Source: Thiocapsa sp. UBA6158
GTDB lineage: Bacteria; Pseudomonadota; Gammaproteobacteria; Chromatiales; Chromatiaceae
Length of the DNA stretch: 64,000 bases
Assembly: GCF_002423035.1 (NCBI RefSeq)
Contig: NZ_DIUM01000072.1
Location: 8,635 to 72,634, forward strand
Reading direction: 5' to 3'
Below the pieces are notes generated by a model, which worked only from the letters and a program-made list of their open reading frames with translations, was not told the origin of the DNA and made no database searches. The translations under genes were made by a program, and so were the position numbers. Shown piece by piece: positions 52,051-61,300 of the stretch (its first letter is position 1; each line of letters starts with the position of its first letter).

Positions 52051-53301
52051 GTGAATCGACCCCATCCCCGTGCCGACCGCCGTCCGAGCAAGCATGCATC
52101 CGCCCGCGCGACAGGCGGCCGGGACGTCTCCCGTAGCCGCCCGGTTTCCGAGCGGGCCGGTCCCAAGGGCGCTCCGGCGAAGGGCTCCGAACGCGTCGGC
52201 ACCGGCCCGAAACGCGCCATCGCCCAAGGGGCCGAGCCTAAAACGACCGGCTCCGAGAGGACCCGACGCGGGAGCACGCAGCGCAAGCGCCCCGACCCGA
52301 AGCCCGTCGTGGTCGAGCGTCGGCGTCCCGAGCCTGCGCTGCCGCGGGACGATTCGGCCGTACGCGTGCTCTGTGTGGATGCCGAGTCCGACGGGCAGCG
52401 CATCGACAACTTCCTATTGCGCCATCTCAAGGGTGTGCCGCGCAGTCATCTCTATCGGGTGATGCGACGCGGCGAGGTCCGCGTCAACAAGGGACGGGTC
52501 AAGGCCAGTCATCGGCTGCGCACGGGTGATCTGGTGCGCATCCCGCCGGTGCGCACGGCGCTGCCGGGAACGCCGGCCCGGGTGCCTGCGTCGCGTCTCG
52601 CACCGCTTGCGGAGGCTGTGCTCTTCGAAGACGAGCGCCTTCTGGTCATCGACAAGCCCGCCGGCTTGGCCGTGCATGGCGGCAGCGGTTTGAGCTACGG
52701 CCTGATCGAGTCCCTGCGCGAGCTGCGGCCCGGCCGCGAGCTGGAGCTGGTCCACCGCCTGGATCGCGACACCTCCGGCTGCATCCTCATCAGCAAGCGA
52801 CGCAGCGCGCTGCGCGAGCTCCACGAGCTGATCCGCGAAGGCGGCATGGACAAGCGCTATCTGGCCCTGATCGTCGGCGAGCTGGAGCGCTCGAAGGTGA
52901 GCGTGGACGCGTCGCTCAAGAAAAACGTGCTGCAGGGCGGCGAGCGGATGGTCCAGGTCGACCCGGAAGAGGGAAAGCCTGCGCGCACGGTGTTTCGACG
53001 TCTGGGGCGCTTCGGTTCGGACGTCGGTGTGCTCACCCTGGTCGAAGCCGAGCTGATCACCGGACGTACCCATCAGATCCGCGTCCATGCCGCTCATCTG
53101 GGAACCCCTTTGGCGGGCGACCCGAAATACGGCGACGAGACCGCGAATCGCGCACTCAAGGCGCAGGGCCTGTCGCGCTTGTTTTTGCACGCCTCTGCCT
53201 TGAGCTTTCAGCTTGAAGGGGCGGAGCGACGGCATGAGGTCGAGTCGCCCCTACCCGATGACCTCGAACGCTTTTTGTCTGCATTGGAGCCCGCCGCGTG
53301 A
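52051..53301 (+). CDS. rluC: Ribosomal large subunit pseudouridine synthase RluC
   Basis: Makes pseudouridine in 23S rRNA. An S4 RNA-binding domain (HLKGVPRSHLYRVMRRGEVRVN) precedes the RluA-type catalytic domain with ELVHRLDRDTSGCILISK (catalytic Asp) and ITGRTHQIRVHAAHLG. The N-terminus before residue 100 is basic and disordered. GTG 52051 is chosen because the in-frame ATG at 51922 lies in promoter-like sequence; the start is uncertain. The TGA overlaps the next GTG by 4 bp. Divergent from rne, the usual arrangement. Confidence 0.9.
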   Translation: MNRPHPRADRRPSKHASARATGGRDVSRSRPVSERAGPKGAPAKGSERVGTGPKRAIAQGAEPKTTGSERTRRGSTQRKRPDPKPVVVERRRPEPALPRDDSAVRVLCVDAESDGQRIDNFLLRHLKGVPRSHLYRVMRRGEVRVNKGRVKASHRLRTGDLVRIPPVRTALPGTPARVPASRLAPLAEAVLFEDERLLVIDKPAGLAVHGGSGLSYGLIESLRELRPGRELELVHRLDRDTSGCILISKRRSALRELHELIREGGMDKRYLALIVGELERSKVSVDASLKKNVLQGGERMVQVDPEEGKPARTVFRRLGRFGSDVGVLTLVEAELITGRTHQIRVHAAHLGTPLAGDPKYGDETANRALKAQGLSRLFLHASALSFQLEGAERRHEVESPLPDDLERFLSALEPAA

Positions 53302-53957
53302 CCTTCGACTTGATCGTGTTCGACTGGGACGGGACCCTGATGGATTCCGAGGCACGCATCGTCCATTGTCTTCAGGCGGCCTTCGGCGATCTCGGCCTGC
53401 CGCCGCCGGCCCGCGAGGCCGCGCGCGACGTGATCGGACTGGGTCTGGACGAAGCTCTCCTGAGATTGCACCCGGAAGCGGATCCGCAGACCCTCCGGGA
53501 TCTGGTCACCGGCTACCGCCGCTATTTTCTCGACATCGATCCGACGCCCTCCGTGCTCTTCGCCGGCGCTCGCGAGACCTTGACCCAGCTGGCGGACCAA
53601 GGCTACCGCTTGGCCGTCGCCACGGGAAAGGGTCGCGTCGGACTCGACAAGGCACTCGCCGACACCGGTCTCGGTGCACTCTTTCATGCGACGCGCTGCG
53701 CCGACGAGACCTTCTCCAAGCCGAACCCGCAGATGCTGCTCGAGCTGATGGACGAGCTCGGTGCCGAAGCCTCCGCCACGCTCATGATCGGCGACACCGA
53801 GTACGACATGCAGATGGCCTTGAATGCCCGCACCAAGGCACTCGCCGTCTCCTACGGTGTCCACCCGGTCGAGCGTTTGATGCCGCACGCCCCGCTGGAG
53901 TGTATTCACGACATCTCGGCGCTGCCCGCCTGGCTGACCGATTACGACATGCGCTGA
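53298..53957 (+). CDS. HAD-family phosphatase (phosphoglycolate phosphatase-like)
   Basis: 219 residues. HAD motif I LIVFDWDGTLMDSE, motif II LAVATGKGR, motif III KPNPQMLLELMD and motif IV MIGDTEYDMQMA. The cap domain and length fit Gph/YfbT-type phosphatases. GTG start overlapping rluC stop by 4 bp, as in many gammaproteobacteria. Natural substrate unresolved. Confidence 0.8.
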   Translation: MTFDLIVFDWDGTLMDSEARIVHCLQAAFGDLGLPPPAREAARDVIGLGLDEALLRLHPEADPQTLRDLVTGYRRYFLDIDPTPSVLFAGARETLTQLADQGYRLAVATGKGRVGLDKALADTGLGALFHATRCADETFSKPNPQMLLELMDELGAEASATLMIGDTEYDMQMALNARTKALAVSYGVHPVERLMPHAPLECIHDISALPAWLTDYDMR

Positions 53958-53965
53958 GCCGAGAC

Positions 53966-54051
53966 CGCAACCGCGTCCGGAGCGAGATGCTCGTTTTCGA
54001 GTGAGATCGAGGCTTGGTGCATCCACAGCCTTTAGCGGGGAGCGGTTTGAA
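53966..54051. repeat. Possible degenerate MITE-like element, copy G
   Basis: CAACCGCGTCC (about 53967) and AGCGGTTTG (about 54042-54050) are weak inverted ends about 85 bp apart, the usual size and pairing seen next to copy H. The ends match poorly. Confidence 0.3.
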
Positions 54052-54071
54052 ATGATTTATTTTTTAATCTC

Positions 54072-54158
54072 TTAAACCGCGCGGACTCCAGCGTTCGTCA
54101 AGTCTGCCGTGGCCGATCCCATCCACAAACATCGCATACCGCGCCGGGCGCGGTTTAA
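54072..54158. repeat. MITE-like element, copy H
   Basis: An 87-bp element with perfect 11-bp terminal inverted repeats TTAAACCGCGC / GCGCGGTTTAA. Read on the minus strand it aligns with copy A (1613-1700) over most of its length. Ends 15 bp before the sppA ATG. Confidence 0.7.
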
Positions 54159-54173
54159 TCCCGGGAGTCACCC

Positions 54174-55178
54174 ATGAATTGGAAGTTTTGGACCAAGCGT
54201 CGCGACGAAATGCCGTCGCCCGATGCGCCCGATTGGGAGCGCGCGCTCATCAATAAGCTCGCGGTCGAGCACCTGCGCGAGCAGCGTCGCGGTCGTCGCT
54301 GGGGCATCTTCTTCAAGGCGCTGATCCTGGTCTATCTGATCGGACTGCTGATCGCGGCCTATTCCCAAGACCTGCTCGAGCGCATCTCGCCGAGCGAGGA
54401 GCACACGGCCGTGATCGACATCAAGGGCGTCATCGCGCCCGAGGCCGACGCGAGCGCCGATCGGGTGATCACCGCCCTGCGCGAAGCCTTCGAGGCCGAC
54501 AAGGTCAAGGGCATTATCCTGCGCATCAACAGCCCCGGCGGCAGCCCTGTGCAGTCCGGCTACATCAACGACGAGATCAAGCGACTGAAGGCCAAGTACA
54601 AGGAAGACAACGACAAGGAGATGCCCGTCTACGCCGTGGCGACCGACATTTGCGCCTCGGGCGGCTATTACATCGCCGTTGCCGCCGATTCGATCTACGC
54701 CGACAAGGCCAGCCTGGTCGGCTCCATCGGCGTGCGCATCGGCAGCTTCGGTCTGGACGAGGCGATCAAGGAGCTCGGGATCGAGCGACGACTGCTCACG
54801 GCCGGGGAGAACAAGGGGATCCTCGACCCCTTCTTGCCGCTGCCGGCGGATCAGAAGGCATTTATCCAGACTGTTCTCGACGACCTGCATGACCAGTTCA
54901 TCGCCGAGGTCCAAGCCGGCCGCGGTGATCGACTGAAGGGCGGAGAGGAGGTCTTCAGCGGACTCTTCTGGAGCGGCGAGGAGGCGGTCGCGCTGGGCTT
55001 GGTCGATGGTCTGGGCAGCTCCAGTTCGGTTGCACGCGACGTCATCGGCGCGGAAACCCTGGTCGATTACACCAAGAAACGCGATCTCTTCGAGAGCTTC
55101 TCGCGACGCATCGGCGCGAGTTTTGCGGCCGGGCTGGTCGAGGCGCTCGGCGTGGGAGCCCCGCGCATCGGCGATTGA
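54174..55178 (+). CDS. sppA: S49-family signal peptide peptidase (SppA-type)
   Basis: 334 residues, anchored by a helix (FFKALILVYLIGLLIAAYS). The S49 domain has VIDIKGVIAPEADASADRV, ILRINSPGGSPVQSGYI and the nucleophile in ICASGGYYIAVAADSIYADK, then LVGSIGVRIGSFG. A single S49 domain, shorter than E. coli SppA (two domains). It clears signal peptides left after export. ATG 54174 with GGGAGTCACCC upstream. Follows MITE copies G and H. Confidence 0.88.
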   Translation: MNWKFWTKRRDEMPSPDAPDWERALINKLAVEHLREQRRGRRWGIFFKALILVYLIGLLIAAYSQDLLERISPSEEHTAVIDIKGVIAPEADASADRVITALREAFEADKVKGIILRINSPGGSPVQSGYINDEIKRLKAKYKEDNDKEMPVYAVATDICASGGYYIAVAADSIYADKASLVGSIGVRIGSFGLDEAIKELGIERRLLTAGENKGILDPFLPLPADQKAFIQTVLDDLHDQFIAEVQAGRGDRLKGGEEVFSGLFWSGEEAVALGLVDGLGSSSSVARDVIGAETLVDYTKKRDLFESFSRRIGASFAAGLVEALGVGAPRIGD

Positions 55179-55325
55179 TGTCGGGCACCCGGGCTCACGA
55201 GTGAATTCGTGAGTTGTTCACGAAATGTGCTCGGTTTATCCTCGGCGCTGATGACCTCGGGCCGAGCGCGCCGCGTCGGCGTGTGCGTTCGAGGTCTCGG
55301 CCCACCCTGGACGAGACCGACGACC

Positions 55326-57338
55326 ATGAATCAGACGATCGCCGATGCCGGATCCGCGCCCGCTATCCAGCTCCTGACCCGCAACGCCGAGTTGACCACG
55401 CCGCTTCGGCCGCTTTTGCTCGCACAGGGGTTCACGCTGGAAATCTTCGAGACGCCCGAGCGGCTGAACGGTGCACACCCGATCTCGCCGACGCTCTTGC
55501 TCGTCGACCTCGACGCACTCCCCGATGAAGACATGCTCGGCGTCCTCGTCGCCCAGGCGCAGCAACGTGGAGGGGAGCCGCCCCCGCTGGTCTGCCTGGC
55601 GTCCGGGAGCGACATCCGCTTTCGACTCACCGCGATGCGCGCAGGTGCCAAGGCCTATATTCAGATGCCGATGGAGATCGAAGAGCTGACCGATCGGCTT
55701 CTGGATCTGGCCGGCGCGCAGACGGCTGCTCCGGATCGGGTGCTCGTGGTCGACGATCAGCCGGTGGCCGCACTCTTCGCCACTCGGGTGCTCGAATCCG
55801 CCGGCATGCTGACCGATCGCGTGGGCGATGCGCTCGCGGTGCTCGATGCACTCGATGCCTTTGTTCCGGATCTCGTGCTCATGGATCTGCACATGCCCGG
55901 AGCAAGCGGCATCGAGCTGACCCGCATCATCCGCGAGCAGGATCGCTTCGCCGATCTGCCGATCGTCTTTCTCTCCGCTGAATTGGATGCCGAGCAACAG
56001 ATGGCAGCCCTGCGCGTCGGGGGTGATGACTTCCTCGCCAAGCCCGTCGCGCCGGACCATCTCGTCGCCTGCGTGAGACAGCGACTGGCGCGCGCTCGCG
56101 AGCGCGCACGCCGCCAGGCTGGTCCGGATGCCATCGATGCACTCACGGGACTGGCGAGTCTCGGACGCCTCCTGGGGCGCCTCGGTCAGCTCATCGGTCG
56201 TGGCGGGGCGGATGCGGAGCGCCGCGCGCTGGTCGTGCTGGATCTTGCCGGCGACGAGACCGCGCTGATGCGTCTCGCCGTCGCGGTGACCGAGTCGTGC
56301 GGCGCGTCCGATCTGGCCGCGCGCGTCGGCGAGCGCAGCCTTGCGGCCCTGATGCGACGCGACGATGCCGCAGGCCTCGCACGCGCCTGCGGGCAGCTCG
56401 CGAAGGCGCTGTCTCGGACCGGCTTCGCATCCGATCCCGGTCGTGCCGTCGGAATCGGGTGGTGCACCTTGGCGAACAGCGGCGGGGACGCCGTCACCTT
56501 GATGTCGCGGGCGGCCAAGGCGGCGCGCTCGGCCCGAAAGGCCGGCGATGGTTTGCCGCTGGGCTACGGTTGCGACCCCGTGCCTGCCCGTCACTCGGAC
56601 CAGGACGCCGTGTCGACGGCCATCCTGACCGAACGGCTGCAACTACTCTTCGAGCCCATGGTGTCCCTGATCCCGTCACCGAGCGTACGCTACGAGGTCT
56701 CGCCACGCTTGCAGACCCCGGACGGCGAGCTGCTCTCGCCGGTCGCCTTCATGCCGATTGCACAGCGCTGCGGACTGGCCGAGCGACTCGATGCTTGGCT
56801 CTTGGCCAATGCTCTGGATGCCCTCGCGGCCTGCCGAGACGCCGGCCAGCCGGCACAGCTGTTCCTGTACCAATCGCTCCTCGGCGCGGGGCGCGATGAT
56901 TGGGTCGATCGGGTTCGCGACGAGATCAACCGGCGCGGTCTCTTTTGCTTGCGACCCGTCATCCAGTTTCAGGTGGAAGAGGCGGCTGCCGATACGGGAC
57001 TCGCATCCGACCGCGTCGCTCGATTGGCACGGCTCGGTATCCCGGTGTGTCTGAACGGCGTCGATGCCGGCGACGCCTCGGAGCAGGTGCTCGCGAGTGT
57101 CCCGGCCGCTTTCGCACGTGTCGCGCGCACCATGGTGCAGTCGCTCGATGCCGAGCCGCTCGCCGAGCTGGTTCAGCGTCTGCGTGCACGGCGTCGTGCG
57201 GTGATCGCCGGTGGAGTCGATGCCCCCGAGACCATCGCGCGCTTGTGCCGCGCCGGTGTCGATTTGCTTCAAGGCCCCTTCGTCCAGCCTCCGAGCGCTG
57301 TCATGGACTACGATTTCAGCGGGGTGGATACGCGTTGA
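55326..57338 (+). CDS. Two-REC protein with degenerate GGDEF and EAL domains
   Basis: 670 residues. A first receiver-like domain (about 13-130) lacks a clear phospho-Asp pattern. The second (about 137-262) has VLVVDDQPVAALFATRVLES, the phospho-acceptor LVLMDLHMPGASG, then FLSAELD and LAKPV, all intact. The next part resembles a GGDEF fold without the GGDEF motif. The C-terminal EAL-like domain has EPMVSLIPSPSVRYEVSPRL (EVS in place of EAL), FLYQSLLGAG and GVDAPETIARLCRAGVDLLQ; catalytic residues are missing. It probably senses or relays a signal rather than making or breaking c-di-GMP. ATG 55326 with GACCGACGACC upstream. Not part of a two-component pair here. Confidence 0.75.
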   Translation: MNQTIADAGSAPAIQLLTRNAELTTPLRPLLLAQGFTLEIFETPERLNGAHPISPTLLLVDLDALPDEDMLGVLVAQAQQRGGEPPPLVCLASGSDIRFRLTAMRAGAKAYIQMPMEIEELTDRLLDLAGAQTAAPDRVLVVDDQPVAALFATRVLESAGMLTDRVGDALAVLDALDAFVPDLVLMDLHMPGASGIELTRIIREQDRFADLPIVFLSAELDAEQQMAALRVGGDDFLAKPVAPDHLVACVRQRLARARERARRQAGPDAIDALTGLASLGRLLGRLGQLIGRGGADAERRALVVLDLAGDETALMRLAVAVTESCGASDLAARVGERSLAALMRRDDAAGLARACGQLAKALSRTGFASDPGRAVGIGWCTLANSGGDAVTLMSRAAKAARSARKAGDGLPLGYGCDPVPARHSDQDAVSTAILTERLQLLFEPMVSLIPSPSVRYEVSPRLQTPDGELLSPVAFMPIAQRCGLAERLDAWLLANALDALAACRDAGQPAQLFLYQSLLGAGRDDWVDRVRDEINRRGLFCLRPVIQFQVEEAAADTGLASDRVARLARLGIPVCLNGVDAGDASEQVLASVPAAFARVARTMVQSLDAEPLAELVQRLRARRRAVIAGGVDAPETIARLCRAGVDLLQGPFVQPPSAVMDYDFSGVDTR

Positions 57339-57371
57339 AGGTAACCGTCGACATGATCCGCTCTTGAATGG

Positions 57372-57401
57372 ATGCCGGTAAGGAAATATCCTTACCGGCA
57401 T
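57372..57401. promoter_or_regulatory. Perfect palindrome before the toxin-antitoxin pair
   Basis: ATGCCGGTAAGGA-AATA-TCCTTACCGGCAT, a perfect 13-bp inverted repeat with a 4-base centre, 21 bp before the antitoxin ATG and 34 bp after the previous stop. It lacks a T-tract. As an antitoxin-binding operator it would allow autoregulation; it could also act as a terminator. Confidence 0.55.
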
Positions 57402-57421
57402 TCAGCTCAACGAGAATCGCC

Positions 57422-57745
57422 ATGCCGAGCATTCATGCCGTCGCTACTCTGACCGCCAAAGGGCAAATCACCTTGCCCAAGTCAATCCGGCAGGCATTGG
57501 GTGTCGATGCAGGCGGAAAGGTTGCCTTCGACATCAAAGGCTCCGAAGTGGTCGTCAGTCGTGTGGACGAGGGGTCCGAGGAAGACCCTGCGATCGCCGG
57601 CTTTCTCGCCGTGTTGGAACGAGACATCCGCAACGGATACCACATCGTCACACTGCCGCAGGATTTGGCGCAGGCGATGCTCGTCGCCGCCCAGTCGTTG
57701 GACATCACAATGGATGAGGAGATCGAAGGCCAGGTGGCGTTGTGA
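57422..57745 (+). CDS. prlF: PrlF/SohA-type antitoxin
   Basis: 107 residues. The swapped-hairpin AbrB DNA-binding domain is at the N-terminus: VATLTAKGQITLPKSIRQAL. The C-terminal helices (HIVTLPQDLAQAMLVAAQ) bind the toxin. ATG 57422 follows AACGAGAATCGCC. The stop overlaps the toxin GTG by 4 bp, typical of a toxin-antitoxin pair. The palindrome upstream is its likely operator. Confidence 0.85.
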   Translation: MPSIHAVATLTAKGQITLPKSIRQALGVDAGGKVAFDIKGSEVVVSRVDEGSEEDPAIAGFLAVLERDIRNGYHIVTLPQDLAQAMLVAAQSLDITMDEEIEGQVAL

Positions 57746-58239
57746 TTCAACGCCACGGATGGACCCTGCTCTTTCACCAATGCCTTGTCGATCAGATCCG
57801 CAGACTGGAGACCGCAGTGGAGCGGGCGAAGGCGGCGGATCCTCGGGTCGCCGCGGCGAATACGAACGTGAAACTCTTCAACGCACTGTCATGCTTGATC
57901 CTGGACAAGGTGCCGAGCGACCCGTCCCGTGACGAGTATCGCTTGGGAACGACCATGGGGGACGCTTTCAAGCACTGGCGTCGCGCCAAGATCGGCCGCC
58001 GCTTACGCCTGTTCTTTCGCTTCGACTCCAAGGCCCGGATCATCGTCTTTGCTTGGGTCAACGACAACGACAGCCTTCGCGCGGCAGGGAGCAAGAGGAC
58101 TCCATACGCCGTCTTTCGCGCCATGCTGAATCGTGGTGATCCATCGGATGACTGGGCTGAGCTGGTCGCCGCGAGCACGACGCAGTGGCCGGATGACGAC
58201 GGCCCCGACGCTATGGCGCGGGATACGGTTCGGCCTTAG
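57742..58239 (+). CDS. yhaV: YhaV-type RNase toxin
   Basis: 165 residues from GTG 57742. Conserved YhaV sequence: HGWTLLFHQCLVDQI, then DPSRDEYRLGTTMGDAFKHW, RRAKIGRRLRLFFRFDSKA and FAWVNDNDSLRAAGSKRTPY. RelE-like ribosome-dependent or free mRNA interferase, neutralised by PrlF. Full length, no break, so the pair may be active. Confidence 0.85.
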   Translation: MIQRHGWTLLFHQCLVDQIRRLETAVERAKAADPRVAAANTNVKLFNALSCLILDKVPSDPSRDEYRLGTTMGDAFKHWRRAKIGRRLRLFFRFDSKARIIVFAWVNDNDSLRAAGSKRTPYAVFRAMLNRGDPSDDWAELVAASTTQWPDDDGPDAMARDTVRP

Positions 58240-58359
58240 GCTGTCGATGTCGTCACCTAAGCACGCGATGCAAAGCCGACACCTTTCAGCGCATCGCGCG
58301 GGCGAGCGCCGTCCGTCTGGAGGCTCGGCCATCTCGGCCATGACCCGCCAAGCGCGCTG

Positions 58360-58373
58360 GACGCGGTTTAAAC
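58360..58373. repeat. Solitary MITE-like end, copy I
   Basis: GACGCGGTTTAAAC lies just before the hrpA start. No inverted partner was found within 150 bp on the left, so this is an orphan end or a coincidence. Confidence 0.3.
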
Positions 58374-58377
58374 ATCC

Positions 58378-61300
58378 TTGACCGACCTCTCGTTTCCCAC
58401 CGACGCCGACCTCGGCACCTGTCTGATTCAGGACCGCCACCGGCTGCGCCAACGTCTGCGCGGCCTGCGCCGTCGCGCGCGTACGGGCGAGCCGTTCGAG
58501 CGTGGTCTGCTTGCCATTCGGCAGACCCTGCGAGAATCCCAAGCCCTCCTCGAACGCCGTCGTGCCGGCGTGCCGTCGGTCATCGCCTATCCGCCCGAGC
58601 TTCCCGTGAGCGAGCGCCGCGAGGAGATCGCGAAGGCGATCTCGGCGCATCAGGTCATCGTCCTTTGCGGCGAGACGGGCTCCGGCAAGTCGACTCAGCT
58701 GCCGAAGCTCTGTCTGGAACTCGGACGCGGGCTCGCCGGGCGGATCGGCCACACCCAGCCGCGGCGCATCGCGGCACGCACCCTGGCGAATCGGATTGCG
58801 CAGGAGCTCGGCGGGGCAGCCGGCGGGCTGGTCGGCGACAAGGTGCGCTTCCACGACCGGGTCCGCCCGGAGACCGCGATCAAGCTGATGACCGACGGCA
58901 TCCTGCTCGCGGAGATCCAGCAGGATCGGCTGCTCAACGAATACGACACCCTCATCATCGACGAGGCGCACGAGCGCAGCCTCAACATCGACGTGCTGCT
59001 CGGCTATCTGAAGGGTCTGCTGCCGCGCCGACCGGATCTGAAGCTCATCGTCACCTCCGCGACCATCGATCCGCAGCGCTTCGCCGTGCACTTCGCCGAT
59101 GCGCAGGGCCGCCCGGCGCCCATCCTCGAGATCTCGGGACGGACCTATCCGGTCGAGGTGCGCTACCGACCGCCCGAGGACGAGTCGGTCGGCGAGCGCG
59201 ACGAGACGATCCAGCAGGCGATCTCGGATGCGGTCGGCGAGCTGGCGCGCGTCGGACGCGGCGACGTGCTGGTCTTTCTCTCGGGCGAGCGCGAGATCCG
59301 CGAGACCGCCGAGACCCTGCGCAAGCATCATCCGCCCGCCACCGAGATCCTGCCGCTCTACGCTCGCCAAGGGCCGCATGAGCAGGCGCGGATCTTCCAG
59401 TCGCACGGCACTCGGCGCGTGGTGCTGGCGACGAATGTCGCCGAGACCTCCCTGACCGTTCCCGGCATCCATTACGTCATCGACCCCGGCTTTGCGCGGA
59501 TCAGTCGCTACAGCCACCGCCGCCAGCTCCAACGTCTGCCGGTCGAGCGCATCTCGCGCGCCTCGGCCGATCAGCGCAAGGGGCGCTGCGGGCGTGTCGC
59601 CTCGGGCGTCTGCATTCGGCTCTACAGCGAGGACAACCTCGCCGCCCGGGCGCCCTTCACCGAGCCCGAGATCCAGCGCACCAATCTGGCCGCCGTGATC
59701 CTGCGCATGAAGCTGCTCGGCTTCGGCGACGTGGCCGACTTCCCCTTCCTCGATCCGCCCGACCCGCGTCTGGTCGCCGACGGCGAGCGCACCCTCGAGG
59801 AGCTGGCCGCGCTCGATGCCCGCGGCGAGCTCACCGAGCTGGGTCGTCGGCTCGCACGTCTGCCGGTCGACCCGCGCATCGGGCGCATCCTGCTCGCTGC
59901 CGCCGAGCAGCAGTGTCTAGCCGAGGTGCTGGTGATCGCCGCCGCGCTGAGCGTTCAGGATCCGCGCGAGCGTCCGCATGAGCAACGCGCCGCCGCCGAT
60001 CAGATTCACGCCACCTTCGCCCATCCGGACTCGGATTTCCTGAGCTTCCTCAACTTCTGGCGCTTCCTGGAGAAGGAGCGCAGGGCGCTTTCGCGCAACC
60101 AGTTTCGTCAGCTTTGTCAGCGTCACTTCCTCTCCTACAACCGGGTGCAGGAATGGCGCGACATCGAGACCCAATTGCGCGAGCAGATCCTGGAGATGGG
60201 TTTCAAGGAGAACCAGACCGCCGGCACCGAGGAGCAGATCCACCGCGCACTCCTGACCGGACTGCTGAACCACATCGGCGCACTCGACACCAATCACGAG
60301 TACCTGGGCGCGCGCAACAGCCGTTATCGCATCCATCCAAGCTCGGCACTCTTCAAGGCGTCGCCCAAATGGATCCTGGCGGCCGAGCGGGTCGAGACCA
60401 CGCGCGCCTACGGGCGCATCGTCGCGCGCGTGCAGCCGGCCTGGATCGAGGCTGCGGGGCAGCATCTGCTGCAACGCAGCTATTTCGAGCCGCATTGGCA
60501 AGCCAAGTCCGGGCAGGTCGCGGCCTACGAGAAGGTGACCCTGTTCGGCGTCACCCTGGTGCCCAAGCGGCGCGTCAACTACGGACCCATCAACCCGGCC
60601 GAGTCGCGCGAGATCTTCATCCGCTTCGCCTTGGTCGAAGGCGACTTCAGCACCCGTGCACCCTTCTGGCGTCACAACCAGGAGCTGATCGCCTCGATCC
60701 ATCACCTGGAAGCCAAGGCGCGCCGCCGCGATATCCTGGTCGACGAGGAGGTGCTCTATGCCTTCTACGACCGGCGTATCCCGGCCGGGATCTATTCCAC
60801 GCCTCAGTTCGAGCAGTGGCTGCGCAAGGCGACCCGCACGGATCCCAAGCTCCTGCATCTGCGCCCGGCCGATCTCATGCAGCACGAGGCCACGGGGATT
60901 ACGCCGGAGCATTTCCCCGACCGGCTCCAGGTCGGTGCCACTGCGCTGCCGCTCGAATACCGCTTCGAGCCTGGCGAGTCGGCCGATGGTCTGACCCTGA
61001 TCGTGCCCTTGCCGCTCATCAATCAGGTCACCGCCGAGCGACTGGATTGGCTGGTGCCGGGTCTGTTGGAGGCGCGCATCACGGCCCTGCTGCGCGGTCT
61101 GCCGAAAGGGCTGCGCACGGCGCTGGTCCCGGTGCCGGACACCGCCGCACGCCTGGCCGGCGGGCTGAAGGCCGCGCTTGCCGAGGGCCGGGCACCGGTC
61201 GATCGGCCCCTGACCCAGGTCCTCGCCGAGCGGATCGCGGCCGAGATGGGGCTGCGCATCCCCGAGGACGCCTGGGACCGCGAGTCCATCCCGGCGCATC

